From an uncultured Rhodopila sp. (GTDB lineage Bacteria; Pseudomonadota; Alphaproteobacteria; Acetobacterales; Acetobacteraceae): a stretch of 64,000 nucleotides of DNA. Under the pieces are notes generated by a model. It was not told where the DNA came from. It was given only the letters and a program-made list of their open reading frames with translations, and ran no database searches. The stretch covers positions 124,001 through 188,000 of the forward strand of contig NZ_CAJATU010000063.1 of assembly GCF_903944925.1 (NCBI RefSeq), given 5' to 3'. Below are positions 40,971 through 51,788 of this stretch, in pieces (the stretch's first letter is position 1; every line of letters starts with the position of its first letter). The position numbers were made by a program, and so were the translations under genes.

Positions 40971-41798
40971 ATGAGCGTGACGGCGAAATGGGGCCTGCTC
41001 AGCCAGGCCGAGCGGGACGCGGCCTACAACAACATCGCGCATGTTGCCGACAGCGCAGTGCTGAATGCGGCACGCGAGGTCGCTTCGTCGGTGTTCCGCA
41101 CAACCAACGGGATGCATCTGGACCTGCGCTATGGTAAGAAGGATCGCAATACCTGGGACTTGTTCCCGGTGGCCGATCCCGACGCACCTTGTATTGTATT
41201 CATTCATGGCGGTTACTGGCAGCGCAACAGCAAGGAACAGTTCTGTAACTTCATCGCCGGCCCGCACGGGCGCGGCTGGGCGGCTGCCTTGCCGGGCTAT
41301 ACCTTGGCGCCGGATGCGTCGCTGACCGAGATCGTGGCGGAGATCAACGCGGCTTTGGATTGGCTGGGCGCGCACGGGCCGGCGCATGGCATCAATGGAC
41401 CGATCGTGCTGTCGGGGTGGTCCGCCGGGGGGCATCTGACGGCGATGTGCCTGGGTCATCCGCTGGTCAAGGCGGGCCTGGCGATTTCCGGCGTGTTCGA
41501 ACTCGGGCCGCTGCGGGATACCAACCTGAACGAAAAGCTGCGGTTGACAGAGCAGGAGATCGTCTCGCTGTCGCCAATGCGGTTGCCGGGCGTGGCGAAG
41601 CCTTTGGCCATTGCGTATGGCACCGCAGAATTGCCGGCTCTCGTGGCCGACAGCCGGGAACTACATGCACGCCGCGCTGCCATGCACCTGCCGGGGGCAT
41701 TGATCCCCGTAGCGGGAGGGAATCATTTCACCGTCATGCACGATTTGCGGGATCACGACGGGGTTCTGACCAGATATCTGCCGCTGTTGTTGGATTAG
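40971..41798 (+). CDS. Alpha/beta hydrolase, kynurenine formamidase-like
   Basis: A 275-residue hydrolase. IVFIHGGYWQRNSKEQFCNF carries the HGGYW oxyanion motif shared by arylformamidases; LSGWSAGGHLTAMCLGHPLV holds the nucleophile Ser (GWSAGG). The acid is probably Asp in the PALVADSREL region and the base is the His in AGGNHFTVMHDL. It could open N-formylkynurenine in tryptophan breakdown, but no other kyn genes lie nearby, so the substrate is uncertain. It converges with cynS. Confidence 0.82.
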   Translation: MSVTAKWGLLSQAERDAAYNNIAHVADSAVLNAAREVASSVFRTTNGMHLDLRYGKKDRNTWDLFPVADPDAPCIVFIHGGYWQRNSKEQFCNFIAGPHGRGWAAALPGYTLAPDASLTEIVAEINAALDWLGAHGPAHGINGPIVLSGWSAGGHLTAMCLGHPLVKAGLAISGVFELGPLRDTNLNEKLRLTEQEIVSLSPMRLPGVAKPLAIAYGTAELPALVADSRELHARRAAMHLPGALIPVAGGNHFTVMHDLRDHDGVLTRYLPLLLD

Positions 41799-41810
41799 GA
41801 CTCGATCGAC

Positions 41811-42293
41811 TCAGCCTTCCTTGTATCCGACTTCGGGAATGCCCTGTTCATTGCCGTAATATTTATAGGGAAGGAATTTCCCCGACATGCTGATCCTGAC
41901 GCGGTCGCCCTTCGGATTCGCCTCCCGGTCGATCGTCATGTCGAAGTCGATCGCCGACATGATGCCGTCGCCGAACTCCTCCTCGATCAGCGCCTTCCAG
42001 GCCGGGCCATTGACCATCACCAACTCATAGAACCGGTAGAGCAGCGGATCCGTGGGTGGCATGGGCGTGCCGCGACTCGGAACCTCGTTCAGCATGCGCT
42101 CTTCCACCGCGCTCAATCCGAACAACGCGGCGGCTTTTCGTGCCAGCGGCTTGACCAGCTTCATCTGGCCGAGCAGTGCGCCGACCACCAGGATGTCGGA
42201 CATGCCGCCGATTTCGGTACAGATGTGCCGCCAGCTCCAGTCGTTGCGACGCTTGATGTCCAGGATCTTTTCGGTCAGTTCGGCGCGCGTCAC
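41811..42293 (-). CDS. cynS: Cyanate hydratase (cyanase)
   Basis: A 160-residue cyanase, which turns cyanate and bicarbonate into ammonia and CO2. The GTG start lies behind GGAGACCGCC. The N-terminal helix-turn-helix-like domain (RAELTEKILDIKRRNDWSWR) is followed by the catalytic region. LLYRFYELVMVNGPAWKALI has the active Arg and Glu, and FGDGIMSAIDFDM the active Ser. It ends YKYYGNEQGIPEVGYKEG. No cynT or cynX lies nearby. Confidence 0.95.
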   Translation of the reverse strand: MTRAELTEKILDIKRRNDWSWRHICTEIGGMSDILVVGALLGQMKLVKPLARKAAALFGLSAVEERMLNEVPSRGTPMPPTDPLLYRFYELVMVNGPAWKALIEEEFGDGIMSAIDFDMTIDREANPKGDRVRISMSGKFLPYKYYGNEQGIPEVGYKEG

Positions 42294-42352
42294 GGCGGTC
42301 TCCGGCCCATCGGTTGCAGATGAGCATCGGATGCGTGCAAAATCCGCGCCAA

Positions 42353-42667
42353 TTACTTCGGCACCACCGACTGGTTGCCGCCGGCCGACCCGGGCGGCGG
42401 GATCACCGGCGTGGTTGCAGCCCCGCGCCCCGACGGCTGCACCGTCATGCCTGGATCGACATTCGGCGGCGCGATCGTGCCCTTCTGCTGTGAGAGATGT
42501 TGGCTCATGGTGCCGGCGCCCGGAACGATCCGCTCAGGCGGCGGCGACGGCGCATTCGGCGGCGCGATCGGCACGGTCGGGTTGGTCGGGGATGTCGGCT
42601 GGGGATTCTGAGCAAGCGCCGGAGCGGCGGCAAAGGTCAGCGCGACCAGCAACGAAACTCGGGGCAT
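42353..42667 (-). CDS. Secreted proline-rich hypothetical protein
   Basis: A 104-residue protein: MPRVSLLVALTFAAAPALAQ is a signal peptide, followed by a Pro/Thr-rich chain (PTSPTNPTVPIAPPNAPSPP) with no expected fold. GGAAAC lies nine bases before the ATG. It may be a periplasmic linker or wall-associated protein. No relative is recognised. Confidence 0.6.
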   Translation of the reverse strand: MPRVSLLVALTFAAAPALAQNPQPTSPTNPTVPIAPPNAPSPPPERIVPGAGTMSQHLSQQKGTIAPPNVDPGMTVQPSGRGAATTPVIPPPGSAGGNQSVVPK

Positions 42668-42715
42668 GAACAGCGTTTCCGTCCGGTTTCCGGCGCTGAA
42701 CGCGCCGTTGCCGGG

Positions 42716-43009
42716 TTAACGCACGAAGGAACGGGGCGTTCCGCGCCGGCTGCCATAGGCGTAATCGCCCGCCACCAGCTCCGCCTGGTCGAAAAACTGC
42801 TCGATCGCTTCCCGTACCCGTACGGTCGCCGCCAGCCCGTCGCGGCTTTTGACGGCGCTGAGCGCGAGCACCTTCCTGGTCTCGACCCAGCCGGACGGAT
42901 CGTCGGAGCGGACGGCGAGGTGGGTAATAAGCTGGCTGACGACCGTTTCAAGCGCGGTCAGGCGCGCGGAGATGTCATCATTCTCGGACATCGCATTCTC
43001 CCTGGTCAT
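42716..43009 (-). CDS. Small soluble hypothetical protein with N-terminal coiled coil
   Basis: A 97-residue protein. Two starts compete: MTRENAMSENDD at 43009 (GGAG eight bases upstream) and the inner ATG at 42991 (GGGAG six bases upstream). The part ISARLTALETVVSQLITHLA is a likely coiled coil. Then follow SDDPSGWVETRKVLALSAVK and VREAIEQFFDQAELVAGDYA. No known domain is recognised. Confidence 0.6.
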   Translation of the reverse strand: MTRENAMSENDDISARLTALETVVSQLITHLAVRSDDPSGWVETRKVLALSAVKSRDGLAATVRVREAIEQFFDQAELVAGDYAYGSRRGTPRSFVR

Positions 43010-43132
43010 CGTTGAATCTCCTGTTGCATAGCACCATCGGACCTGGACCGGACCCCTATTTCGGCGTACTAACAGGATCGTGAGCCGCCGACGGGCCGAA
43101 CCGGCTTTTGTTGCGAAGCTACCAAAAACCTG

Positions 43133-43160
43133 TTGACGCATCGGCCGAGGCTCATTAACA
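43133..43160 (+). promoter_or_regulatory. Candidate sigma-70 promoter of serC
   Basis: TTGACG (43133-43138) and TTAACA (43155-43160) are spaced by 16 bases, about 60 bases upstream of the serC ATG. It is the best promoter-like pair in the gap. Confidence 0.45.
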
Positions 43161-43174
43161 CCCGCGCCGGGTCA

Positions 43175-43217
43175 CGTCCCCCCACCGGGACGCTTCTCTT
43201 CTGAAAGGGGGAGCTGC
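43175..43217 (+). promoter_or_regulatory. serC leader hairpin overlapping the ribosome site
   Basis: CGTCCC-CCCACC-GGGACG (43175-43192) forms a 6-bp hairpin, and the C-run inside it is complementary to the ribosome site AGGGGGAG (43206-43213) of serC. The two pairings exclude each other, so the leader could open or block the ribosome site. A serC leader motif is described for alphaproteobacteria; whether this is that motif needs a covariance search. Confidence 0.45.
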
Positions 43218-43219
43218 AC

Positions 43220-44395
43220 ATGTCTGCCATCGCCAAACCGGACCTGCGTCCGAACAATCCCAATTTTTCATCCGGCCCTTGCGCCAAGCGTCCCGGCTTC
43301 TCGCTGGACGGTCTGGCGGGCGCTTTCCTCGGCCGCAGCCATCGCGCCGCCGAACCGAAGGCGCGTCTGGCCGAGGTCATCACCCGCTCGCGCAACATCC
43401 TGGGCATCCCGGCCGACTGGCGCCTGGGCATCGTTCCCGCGTCCGACACCGGCGCGGTGGAAATCGCCCTGTGGTCGCTGCTCGGCGCCCGCGGCGTCGA
43501 TATCCTGACCTTCGAAAGTTTCGGTGAGGGCTGGGCGACCGATATCCTCAAGCACCTGAAGCTGAAGGATGCCCGGGTTCTGCCCGCCGGTTATGGGCAA
43601 TTGCCTGATCTGGCGGCAGTTAACCCGGCCAACGACATCGTGTTTACCTGGAACGGCACCACCTCCGGCGTTCGTGTTCCGAACGCCGACTGGATCCCCG
43701 CGGACCGTCAGGGTCTGGCGATCTGCGACGCGACCTCCGCGGCGTTCGCCATGAATCTGGCCTGGGACAAGCTGGATGTGGTGACGTGGTCCTGGCAGAA
43801 GGTGCTGGGCGGCGAAGCGGCGCACGGCATGCTGGCGCTGTCGCCGCGCGCGGTCGAGCGGCTGGAAACCTACACCCCGCCCTGGCCGCTGCCGAAGCTG
43901 TTCCGCCTGACCTCGAAGGGCAAGATTGCCGAGGGCATCTTCAAGGGCGAGACGATCAATACGCCGTCGATGCTGTGCGTCGAGGACGCGGTCGATGGCC
44001 TGCGCTGGGCCGAAGGCATCGGCGGCCTGCCGGCGCTCATCGGCCGATCGGCGGCCAATCTGGCGGCGATTGCCGCCTGGGTGGCGAAGTCCGATTGGGC
44101 CGGCTTCCTGGCCGAAGATCCGGCGATCCGGTCTTCCACCTCGATCTGCCTGAAGGTGGTGGCACCCTGGTTCACCGCGCTGCCGGAAGACGGCCAGGCG
44201 AAGGCCGCCAAGCAACTGGCTTCGCTGCTGGACAAGCAAGGCGTGGCCTACGACATCGGCGCCTATCGCGACGCGCCTCCGGGTCTGCGGATCTGGGCGG
44301 GTGCGACGGTCGAGACCGCCGACATCGTGGCGCTGCTGCCGTGGCTCGACTGGGCCGCTGCCACCGTCGCCGACACCTTCGCTGTTGCCCAATAA
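43220..44395 (+). CDS. serC: Phosphoserine aminotransferase
   Basis: A 391-residue PLP enzyme, second step of serine synthesis, which converts 3-phosphohydroxypyruvate and glutamate to phosphoserine. It opens [20 protein letters not shown], and [13 protein letters not shown] is the conserved start block. [19 protein letters not shown] and the PLP-lysine region [17 protein letters not shown] follow. [17 protein letters not shown] is typical of the alphaproteobacterial type. Ribosome site AGGGGGAG. It is 25 bases upstream of serA and should be co-transcribed. Confidence 0.95.
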   Translation: MSAIAKPDLRPNNPNFSSGPCAKRPGFSLDGLAGAFLGRSHRAAEPKARLAEVITRSRNILGIPADWRLGIVPASDTGAVEIALWSLLGARGVDILTFESFGEGWATDILKHLKLKDARVLPAGYGQLPDLAAVNPANDIVFTWNGTTSGVRVPNADWIPADRQGLAICDATSAAFAMNLAWDKLDVVTWSWQKVLGGEAAHGMLALSPRAVERLETYTPPWPLPKLFRLTSKGKIAEGIFKGETINTPSMLCVEDAVDGLRWAEGIGGLPALIGRSAANLAAIAAWVAKSDWAGFLAEDPAIRSSTSICLKVVAPWFTALPEDGQAKAAKQLASLLDKQGVAYDIGAYRDAPPGLRIWAGATVETADIVALLPWLDWAAATVADTFAVAQ

Positions 44396-44420
44396 CGATC
44401 CTTCTGAAGGACGTAATCCT

Positions 44421-46007
44421 ATGCCCAAAGTTCTGATCAGCGACAAGCTGTCGCCCGCGGCTGTCGAGATTTTCCGCAATCGCGGAATCGAGGTCGATAT
44501 CAAGACCGGCCTGTCGCCGGCCGAGTTGCGCGCCATCATCGGCGAGTATGACGGCCTGGCGATCCGCTCCGCCACGAAAGTAACGAAAGAGCTGCTGGAT
44601 GAAGCCAGCAACCTGAAGGTTGTCGGTCGCGCCGGTATCGGCGTGGACAATGTCGATATCCGCTCCGCCACCGCCCGCGGCGTGGTGGTGATGAACACCC
44701 CGCTCGGCAACACGATTACGACGGCGGAGCATGCCATTGCGATGATGTTCGCGCTGGCGCGGCAGTTGCCGGAGGCGACTGTTTCGACCAAGGCCGGGAA
44801 GTGGGAGAAGAACCGCTTCATGGGCGTCGAGCTGACGGCCAAGACGCTTGGTCTTATCGGCTGCGGCAATATCGGCTCGATCGTGGCGGATCGCGCTGTC
44901 GGCCTGCACATGAAGGTGCTGGCGTACGACCCGTACCTGACGGAGAAGCGGGCGCTGGAGCTTGGCGTCGAGAAGGCGGATCTGGAGACGATCCTGGCGC
45001 GCGCCGACTTCATTACGCTGCACACGCCATTGACCGACTCGACTCGCAACATCCTGTCGCGGGAAGCGCTGGCGCATACCAAGAAGGGTGTGCGCATCAT
45101 CAACTGCGCCCGCGGCGGCCTGGTGGACGAGGAAGCTCTCGCCGAAGGCATCAAGTCCGGCCATATCGCCGGCGCCGCGCTGGATGTGTTCGAGACCGAA
45201 CCGGCGAAGGACTCGCCGCTGTTCGCGCTGGAGAACGTCGTCTGCACACCGCATCTGGGTGCGGCTACGGCCGAGGCGCAGGAGAACGTGGCGCTTCAGG
45301 TGGCCGAGCAGATGAGCGACTTCCTGCTGACCGGCGCTGTCGCCAACGCCATCAACATGGCGTCGGTGTCGGCCGAGGATGCGCCGCGGTTGAAGCCGTA
45401 CCTGGCGCTCGCCCGCTACCTGGGGCTGTTCGCGGGGCAGTTGACCCAGGCGCGCGAGGGTGCGCTGCGCAAGGTGACCATCGAGTATGAGGGTCAGGCC
45501 GCGAAGCTCAACCAGAAGCCTCTTACGGCGGCGATGCTGGCCGGGCTGATGTCGCCGCTGATGGAAGGCGTCAACATGGTCAACGCCTCGGTGTTCGCGC
45601 GCGATCACGGCATCGATGTCGCCGAGACGGTGCATGATCGTCCGACCGAGTATCTGACCTTGGTGCGGGTGACGGTGGAGACGGATGGGCTGACACGGTC
45701 CGTTGCCGGCACGCTGTTCGCCGGGTCGCGGCCGCGCATTGTCGAGATCAAGGGCATCAAGGTCGAAGCCGATTTCGCGCCGCGCATGCTGTACGTGACC
45801 AACCAGGACAAGCCGGGCTTCATCGGCCGGTTCGGCGCCACGCTGGCGGATGCCGGGCTGAACATAGCGACGTTCCACCTCGGACGCTCGGCCGAGGGCG
45901 GCGATGCGATCTGCCTGGTGTCGCTGGATGAGGACGTGCCGGAGTTGGTGCTGAACAAGGTGCGGGCGCTGCCGTTGGTGGTGCAAGCGACGCCGCTGGC
46001 GTTCTAG
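44421..46007 (+). CDS. serA: D-3-phosphoglycerate dehydrogenase
   Basis: A 528-residue long-form SerA, first step of serine synthesis. It starts MPKVLISDKLSPAAVEIF behind GAAGGA. The NAD domain has LGLIGCGNIGSIVADRA and the catalytic Arg, Glu, His in INCARGGLVDEEAL, FETEPAKDSPLF and TPHLGAATAEAQEN. Residues 315-450 are the intervening allosteric-substrate-binding domain. Residues 455-528 are an ACT domain (MLYVTNQDKPGFIGRFGATL) that usually senses serine. Confidence 0.96.
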   Translation: MPKVLISDKLSPAAVEIFRNRGIEVDIKTGLSPAELRAIIGEYDGLAIRSATKVTKELLDEASNLKVVGRAGIGVDNVDIRSATARGVVVMNTPLGNTITTAEHAIAMMFALARQLPEATVSTKAGKWEKNRFMGVELTAKTLGLIGCGNIGSIVADRAVGLHMKVLAYDPYLTEKRALELGVEKADLETILARADFITLHTPLTDSTRNILSREALAHTKKGVRIINCARGGLVDEEALAEGIKSGHIAGAALDVFETEPAKDSPLFALENVVCTPHLGAATAEAQENVALQVAEQMSDFLLTGAVANAINMASVSAEDAPRLKPYLALARYLGLFAGQLTQAREGALRKVTIEYEGQAAKLNQKPLTAAMLAGLMSPLMEGVNMVNASVFARDHGIDVAETVHDRPTEYLTLVRVTVETDGLTRSVAGTLFAGSRPRIVEIKGIKVEADFAPRMLYVTNQDKPGFIGRFGATLADAGLNIATFHLGRSAEGGDAICLVSLDEDVPELVLNKVRALPLVVQATPLAF

Positions 46008-46013
46008 CAGACT

Positions 46014-46044
46014 GGAGCGTTTCCGGCGGTGCCGGAAACGCTCC
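46014..46044. terminator. Perfect 14-bp hairpin after serA
   Basis: GGAGCGTTTCCGGC, a 3-base loop, GCCGGAAACGCTCC. It starts seven bases after the serA stop and ends 11 bases before the stop of the convergent small gene (46055), so it may serve both strands. There is no T-run after it. Confidence 0.6.
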
Positions 46045-46054
46045 GTTCGCTGGG

Positions 46055-46204
46055 TTACGCCGGGTCGTGGTCGTGCGGTGAGGTCTGCGAAAACTCGCTG
46101 GAAACCGCATCGGCGACCTTTTTCGGCACCGCGTCGCCGATTCTATTGAAGGTCAGCGCGTAGGCGAAAAAGACTACGCAGATGACTGCCAGGACCACCA
46201 ACAT
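46055..46204 (-). CDS. Small single-span membrane protein (49 aa)
   Basis: A strong ribosome site (AGGAGG, 6 bases before the ATG) opens a 49-codon frame: MLVVLAVICVVFFAYALTFN is one membrane helix, followed by RIGDAVPKKVADAVSSEF and an acidic His-containing end (SPHDHDPA). It is convergent with serA. No family is recognised. The ribosome site and the clear helix make it a likely real microprotein; automatic gene finders can miss it because of its length. Confidence 0.6.
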   Translation of the reverse strand: MLVVLAVICVVFFAYALTFNRIGDAVPKKVADAVSSEFSQTSPHDHDPA

Positions 46205-46532
46205 CCTATTGCCTCCTGTATTATCATGAGTTTGGAACTCGGTTTTTTGGACCTTGTGCCAAGCCGCGGCGCGTCATCGGCCGCTGATCGTGCAGATGGA
46301 TGGCCGGAGCCGCAATTGCTCATCAGGTTTCCGCGTCTTTTCGTGGTGTTGATTTTCACGCAGGTGTGAACCGGGATTCGGCGAGATCGTCATGCGGGTG
46401 CTCCCGGAGCAACAGCACCGGCCGCCCCCCGTGCCGCCGGCGGCAGCGGTGCAGCCAAAGGCGGGAGGCCTGTAGACGGATTGGAGCCGTCGTTATATCG
46501 ATACCGCTCTATTTCCGTGCGGGGTGTGCAAA
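46205..46532. other. Intergenic region, no clear gene
   Basis: A 328-base divergent gap. One plus-strand frame at 46392-46475 (27 codons, MRVLPEQQHRPPPVPP...) has GAGAT upstream but no other support. Otherwise no gene, strong promoter or palindrome is seen. Confidence 0.3.
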
Positions 46533-47186
46533 ATGCGCCCGATTTATGCGGTTCTTATCTTGGCTACGGCTGCGGCAGTGGCAGGATGGCTTGTTTGGAT
46601 AGTTGGCGCCGACATCAAGGAGCAGAACGCACGCGAGGCAGCCCATACGGCTGCCAGGAACGCCGAAATAGCGAAGTTTCGTGGAGCCGGGGCGAGCAAC
46701 GAAATCCGCGAACGGCTCGTAGCGCGTCTGTCGGTAAAAGGGCCGTTCCTGCTTGTCCGGGAACCGGCAGAACCGCAAACGGTGTCCGTTATGAAGCGTC
46801 CCGTGGACTGGGTTGTAAAATGCGATTTGGTTGGCCTTTCTGTCGTCCTCTGGCGGGCTCAGCATGAACTCGACACCGAGGTTGAGCTTCTCCGCGACGC
46901 GACTTTCCTGACGCCACAAGATTGCGAGCGGCTTTCGCTGATAACCTCTGTCTGGCTGGAGCGACTTATGACGCGCGGTCCACGCGGCGCAGCGCCAATG
47001 GCGGCTGTTTCGTTCGACGACATGATGCCAGACGATAAGGCAGCGAATCCGCCGGGCGCTCCCGACGATCGGAGCGTTTCCAAGGGCGCACCCGAGAGGC
47101 CGCTTTCCTGGGACGACGTATCGACCCCCGTGCCGCAACCCGACAAGCCGTTCGACTGGGACAGCTTGGGAACGCCCGTCAAATAG
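46533..47186 (+). CDS. Hypothetical membrane-anchored protein
   Basis: A 217-residue protein with an N-terminal helix (MRPIYAVLILATAAAVAGWL) as anchor or uncleaved signal. GGGG lies nine bases before this ATG. The middle part has a charged helical stretch (IKEQNAREAAHTAARNAEIA) and RPVDWVVKCDLVGLSVVLW. The tail contains two similar units, ERPLSWDDVSTPVPQ and DKPFDWDSLGTPVK, a short tandem repeat with W-D and TPV. No family is recognised. Confidence 0.6.
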   Translation: MRPIYAVLILATAAAVAGWLVWIVGADIKEQNAREAAHTAARNAEIAKFRGAGASNEIRERLVARLSVKGPFLLVREPAEPQTVSVMKRPVDWVVKCDLVGLSVVLWRAQHELDTEVELLRDATFLTPQDCERLSLITSVWLERLMTRGPRGAAPMAAVSFDDMMPDDKAANPPGAPDDRSVSKGAPERPLSWDDVSTPVPQPDKPFDWDSLGTPVK

Positions 47187-47195
47187 CGATCTTCC

Positions 47196-47417
47196 ATGAA
47201 GCCAGTGCCTATGGATGCGATCACGGCGCGCGATGAGGCGGTGACCGGCTTTCCGCGGAACGCCATGATGCCGGAGGAAAGCCCGAGCCACCTGCCGATC
47301 AATTTCGGCATCCAGGCGGTTATCACGCCGGCCGGCTCGCAAGTGCTGAAGACCGTCATCCAGGCAAGCCCCAACACAGCGAGAAACCAGCATCAGTCCA
47401 CATCCGCGGAGGACTGA
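47196..47417 (+). CDS. Small hypothetical protein
   Basis: A 73-codon frame nine bases after the preceding gene: MKPVPMDAITARDEAVTGFP to QHQSTSAED. Third codon positions are clearly GC-rich, which favours it over the antisense frame. No ribosome site is obvious, so it would depend on coupling. No domain is recognised. Confidence 0.35.
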   Translation: MKPVPMDAITARDEAVTGFPRNAMMPEESPSHLPINFGIQAVITPAGSQVLKTVIQASPNTARNQHQSTSAED

Positions 47418-47617
47418 GCGGCTGGGGACGGCGGGCACAAACAGAACCGGCAGCCCGTTCGGGTTGATTTATCGTCTCAGCGGCTCCGGTGCGTCTGAGG
47501 ACGTCATATTCGTCCGAGCCGGCGCGCATGCTGACTTGTTCGAGAACTGACCCGGGCCAGCCGGTGGTGACATAAGCAAGTTGCTGACCGGCCTACCATT
47601 TCAGCCGACATTAACGG

Positions 47618-47645
47618 TTGACACCGCGCCGCCCATGGCTATAAC
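47618..47645 (+). promoter_or_regulatory. Sigma-70 promoter of rplU
   Basis: TTGACA (47618-47623), a 16-base spacer and TATAAC (47640-47645). This is the best consensus promoter seen in the window, 73 bases before the rplU ATG. A small hairpin GGAGC-GTGAAT-GCTCC follows in the leader near 47666-47681. Confidence 0.7.
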
Positions 47646-47717
47646 CCGCCGCTTCCGGTCGCCGGGAGCGTGAATGCTCCGGGCGGCCCATTTGCAGTGT
47701 CTTGAAAGTTTGCCCCC

Positions 47718-48104
47718 ATGTTTGCTGTCATCCGCACCGGCGGAAAGCAGTACCGCGTCACGCCGAACGCGGTCCTGAAGGTCGAGAAGCTTGAGGCCGA
47801 TGCCGGCGGCACCGTCACGTTCACCGATGTCCTCGCCGTGGGCGGCGAAGGCAACCTGACCATTGGCGCTCCGCTCGTGGCCGATGCCTCGGTTACCGCG
47901 ACGGTGATCGCCCAGGACCGCCTCGACAAGGTGATCATCTTCAAGAAGCGCCGCCGGCAAAACAGCCGCCGCCGCAACGGCCACCGCCAGCATGTCACCG
48001 TGCTGCGCGTCGCCGGCATCAACGCCAACGGCCAGACCTATATCTATACCGCGCCGGAACCCGCCGCAGCGGCGCCCGAAACCGCCGACGAACCGCAGGA
48101 GTAG
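47718..48104 (+). CDS. rplU: 50S ribosomal protein L21
   Basis: A 128-residue L21 that opens [20 protein letters not shown] and contains the basic RNA-binding motif [19 protein letters not shown] with [13 protein letters not shown] after it. The last 20 residues are an Ala/Pro/Glu-rich tail ([16 protein letters not shown]) longer than in E. coli. First gene of rplU-rpmA-obgE-proB. Confidence 0.96.
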   Translation: MFAVIRTGGKQYRVTPNAVLKVEKLEADAGGTVTFTDVLAVGGEGNLTIGAPLVADASVTATVIAQDRLDKVIIFKKRRRQNSRRRNGHRQHVTVLRVAGINANGQTYIYTAPEPAAAAPETADEPQE

Positions 48105-48110
48105 TCCGCC

Positions 48111-50586
<2,476 letters not shown>

Positions 50587-50614
50587 GGTGTCCGATTTCA
50601 GGAAAATGCGGTGG

Positions 50615-50854
50615 TCAGGGATGCGGCAGAAACGTCAGCATCGCGAACACGAAGCCCGATAGCATGACCTGGGATGCCGCAATCGTGCCGATCAGGACCC
50701 ACGTTGTCGGGACATGCTCCAGACGCCCGCACCTAAACGACAGATCCCGGACCACGATCTTCATATCGGACCGCAGGTCTTCCACATCGTCTTCCAGGCG
50801 TGCAACACGCAATTCCATAATGCCAGGAGGATCGGGAGGGCCCCTGACCGCCAC
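50615..50854 (-). CDS. Small protein with coiled coil and C-terminal membrane helix
   Basis: A 79-codon frame. The GTG start at 50854 directly follows the TGA of the upstream 40-codon ORF, so coupling is likely; an inner ATG at 50818 (MELRVARLEDDVEDLRSDM) is the alternative and begins the conserved-looking part. Residues 13-40 form a short coiled coil; PTTWVLIGTIAASQVMLSGF and VFAML form one membrane helix. It resembles tail-anchored accessory proteins of phage or membrane modules, but no family is certain. Confidence 0.5.
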   Translation of the reverse strand: MAVRGPPDPPGIMELRVARLEDDVEDLRSDMKIVVRDLSFRCGRLEHVPTTWVLIGTIAASQVMLSGFVFAMLTFLPHP

Positions 50855-50977
50855 TCATAGCGTGTCCAGTTCTTCGTGGTTGATCGGGTCCGCCGGGGCG
50901 GCGGCGATGGCACTGGTTTCTTGCGTCGGTTCGTCGACGACTGATGCAATGTGTGACCGTACACAACCGCAGTTCAT
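50855..50977 (-). CDS. Short Cys-containing ORF (40 aa)
   Basis: The frame starts MNCGCVRSHIASVVDEPT and ends PADPINHEELDTL. The NCGC opening recalls small bacterial proteins that begin with a Cys-rich metal-binding motif. Its TGA abuts the GTG of the next gene on the same strand. There is no good ribosome site, so confidence is limited. Confidence 0.4.
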   Translation of the reverse strand: MNCGCVRSHIASVVDEPTQETSAIAAAPADPINHEELDTL

Positions 50978-51061
50978 ACATACCAGCGTATAGAGCGGAT
51001 ACCGTAGACCGGCCGTTGTCATTGGCATCACTGTTGTCGCTCCCGGATCGCCAAGCAGCCC

Positions 51062-51169
51062 TCACTGTTCCCGCTCGCAGAATGGGCAGGCGAGATGCGC
51101 GCCGTTCCGCAAGAAGAACCGGGTGATCTTCATGATGTCGCCGTTTTGCGGATCGGAATGCTCGGTCAT
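51062..51169 (-). CDS. Very short ORF with CPFC motif (35 aa)
   Basis: The frame MTEHSDPQNGDIMKITRFFL to LACPFCEREQ ends with a CxxC pair as in zinc-ribbon proteins. Codon third positions are GC-rich. There is no ribosome site, and the 5' part overlaps the antitoxin remnant by four bases. It may be the remnant of a longer gene. Confidence 0.3.
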   Translation of the reverse strand: MTEHSDPQNGDIMKITRFFLRNGAHLACPFCEREQ

Positions 51170-51390
51170 CGGAATACCATTAGTAGACTCGTCGCCCGGC
51201 GTAGCTGACGCCTACAAGTGTCGCAGCGTGCTGCGGCTCGTCGGGTCAGGCCCTTTCGTCGCCAGGCGAGCACGCGCGATTCGGCTTCGGCCTGCACGGC
51301 TCCGAGAATGCCCTCCTCGTTGAGCAAGTCGTCGAGGCTGCTGCCCAAGTAAGGATTCTCTTTGTTCAAGCTCGCGTATCCTTCACCCAC
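51166..51390 (-). pseudogene. HigA-like XRE antitoxin fragment
   Basis: The GTG-started frame (MGEGYASLNKENPYLGSSLD) contains NKENPYLGSSLDDLLNEEGI and ESRVLAW, the typical N-terminal arm of XRE antitoxins of HigA type. The helix-turn-helix that should follow is not there; the chain drifts into RRAAARCDTCRRQLRR and stops. It is thus a 3'-truncated or frameshifted antitoxin, with no toxin gene beside it. Confidence 0.5.
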
Positions 51391-51486
51391 CGCAGCGCTC
51401 CACCGGAATTATCTACTGGTGTTTGGGGCATGCACTCGGCGATCGGAAACCTCGCGTTCCCATCCATCAATCCCGACCGCTTCAGC

Positions 51487-51666
51487 CTAACGAACAGCCG
51501 CCTCAATCGCTTCGTCCGGGAGGATCGGACAAGCTCGGAAAATAAGGTCGATGTGATAGCCGGTCCGCAGATTGGCCGCGATTGTTTCCGGCAGTATTCG
51601 TGTGCCGGAGATGCCCGGGTCGCCGCTCATCACGTCCAGCTCGCACACCACCTCAACCCGCGACAT
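51487..51666 (-). CDS. DUF433 family antitoxin-like protein
   Basis: A 59-residue protein starting MSRVEVVCELDVMSGDPGIS with GAGAG upstream. GDPGISGTRILPETIAANLR, then YHIDLIFRACPILPDEAIEA, is the DUF433 helix-turn-helix-like fold. DUF433 proteins commonly act as antitoxins paired with a DUF5615 PIN-like toxin. Here no toxin follows; the next piece downstream on the strand is the HigA-like remnant. So it is an orphan antitoxin or a relic of a lost module next to tRNA-Met. Confidence 0.7.
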   Translation of the reverse strand: MSRVEVVCELDVMSGDPGISGTRILPETIAANLRTGYHIDLIFRACPILPDEAIEAAVR

Positions 51667-51788
51667 TCGCGTCTCTCTGCTTTCTTGAACGCTGATAGAG
51701 TGCCGCTGGACCAAGCCGTCCCGGCACACCCACGCTGCTCGATTGGCGGCCCTGGTGGGATGCTACGCCGTCGCCAATCGATTTCCGA

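Noticed and set aside
43268-45986. Two 600-codon minus frames opposite serC-serA
   Set aside because: serC and serA are unmistakable on the plus strand; the others are shadows.
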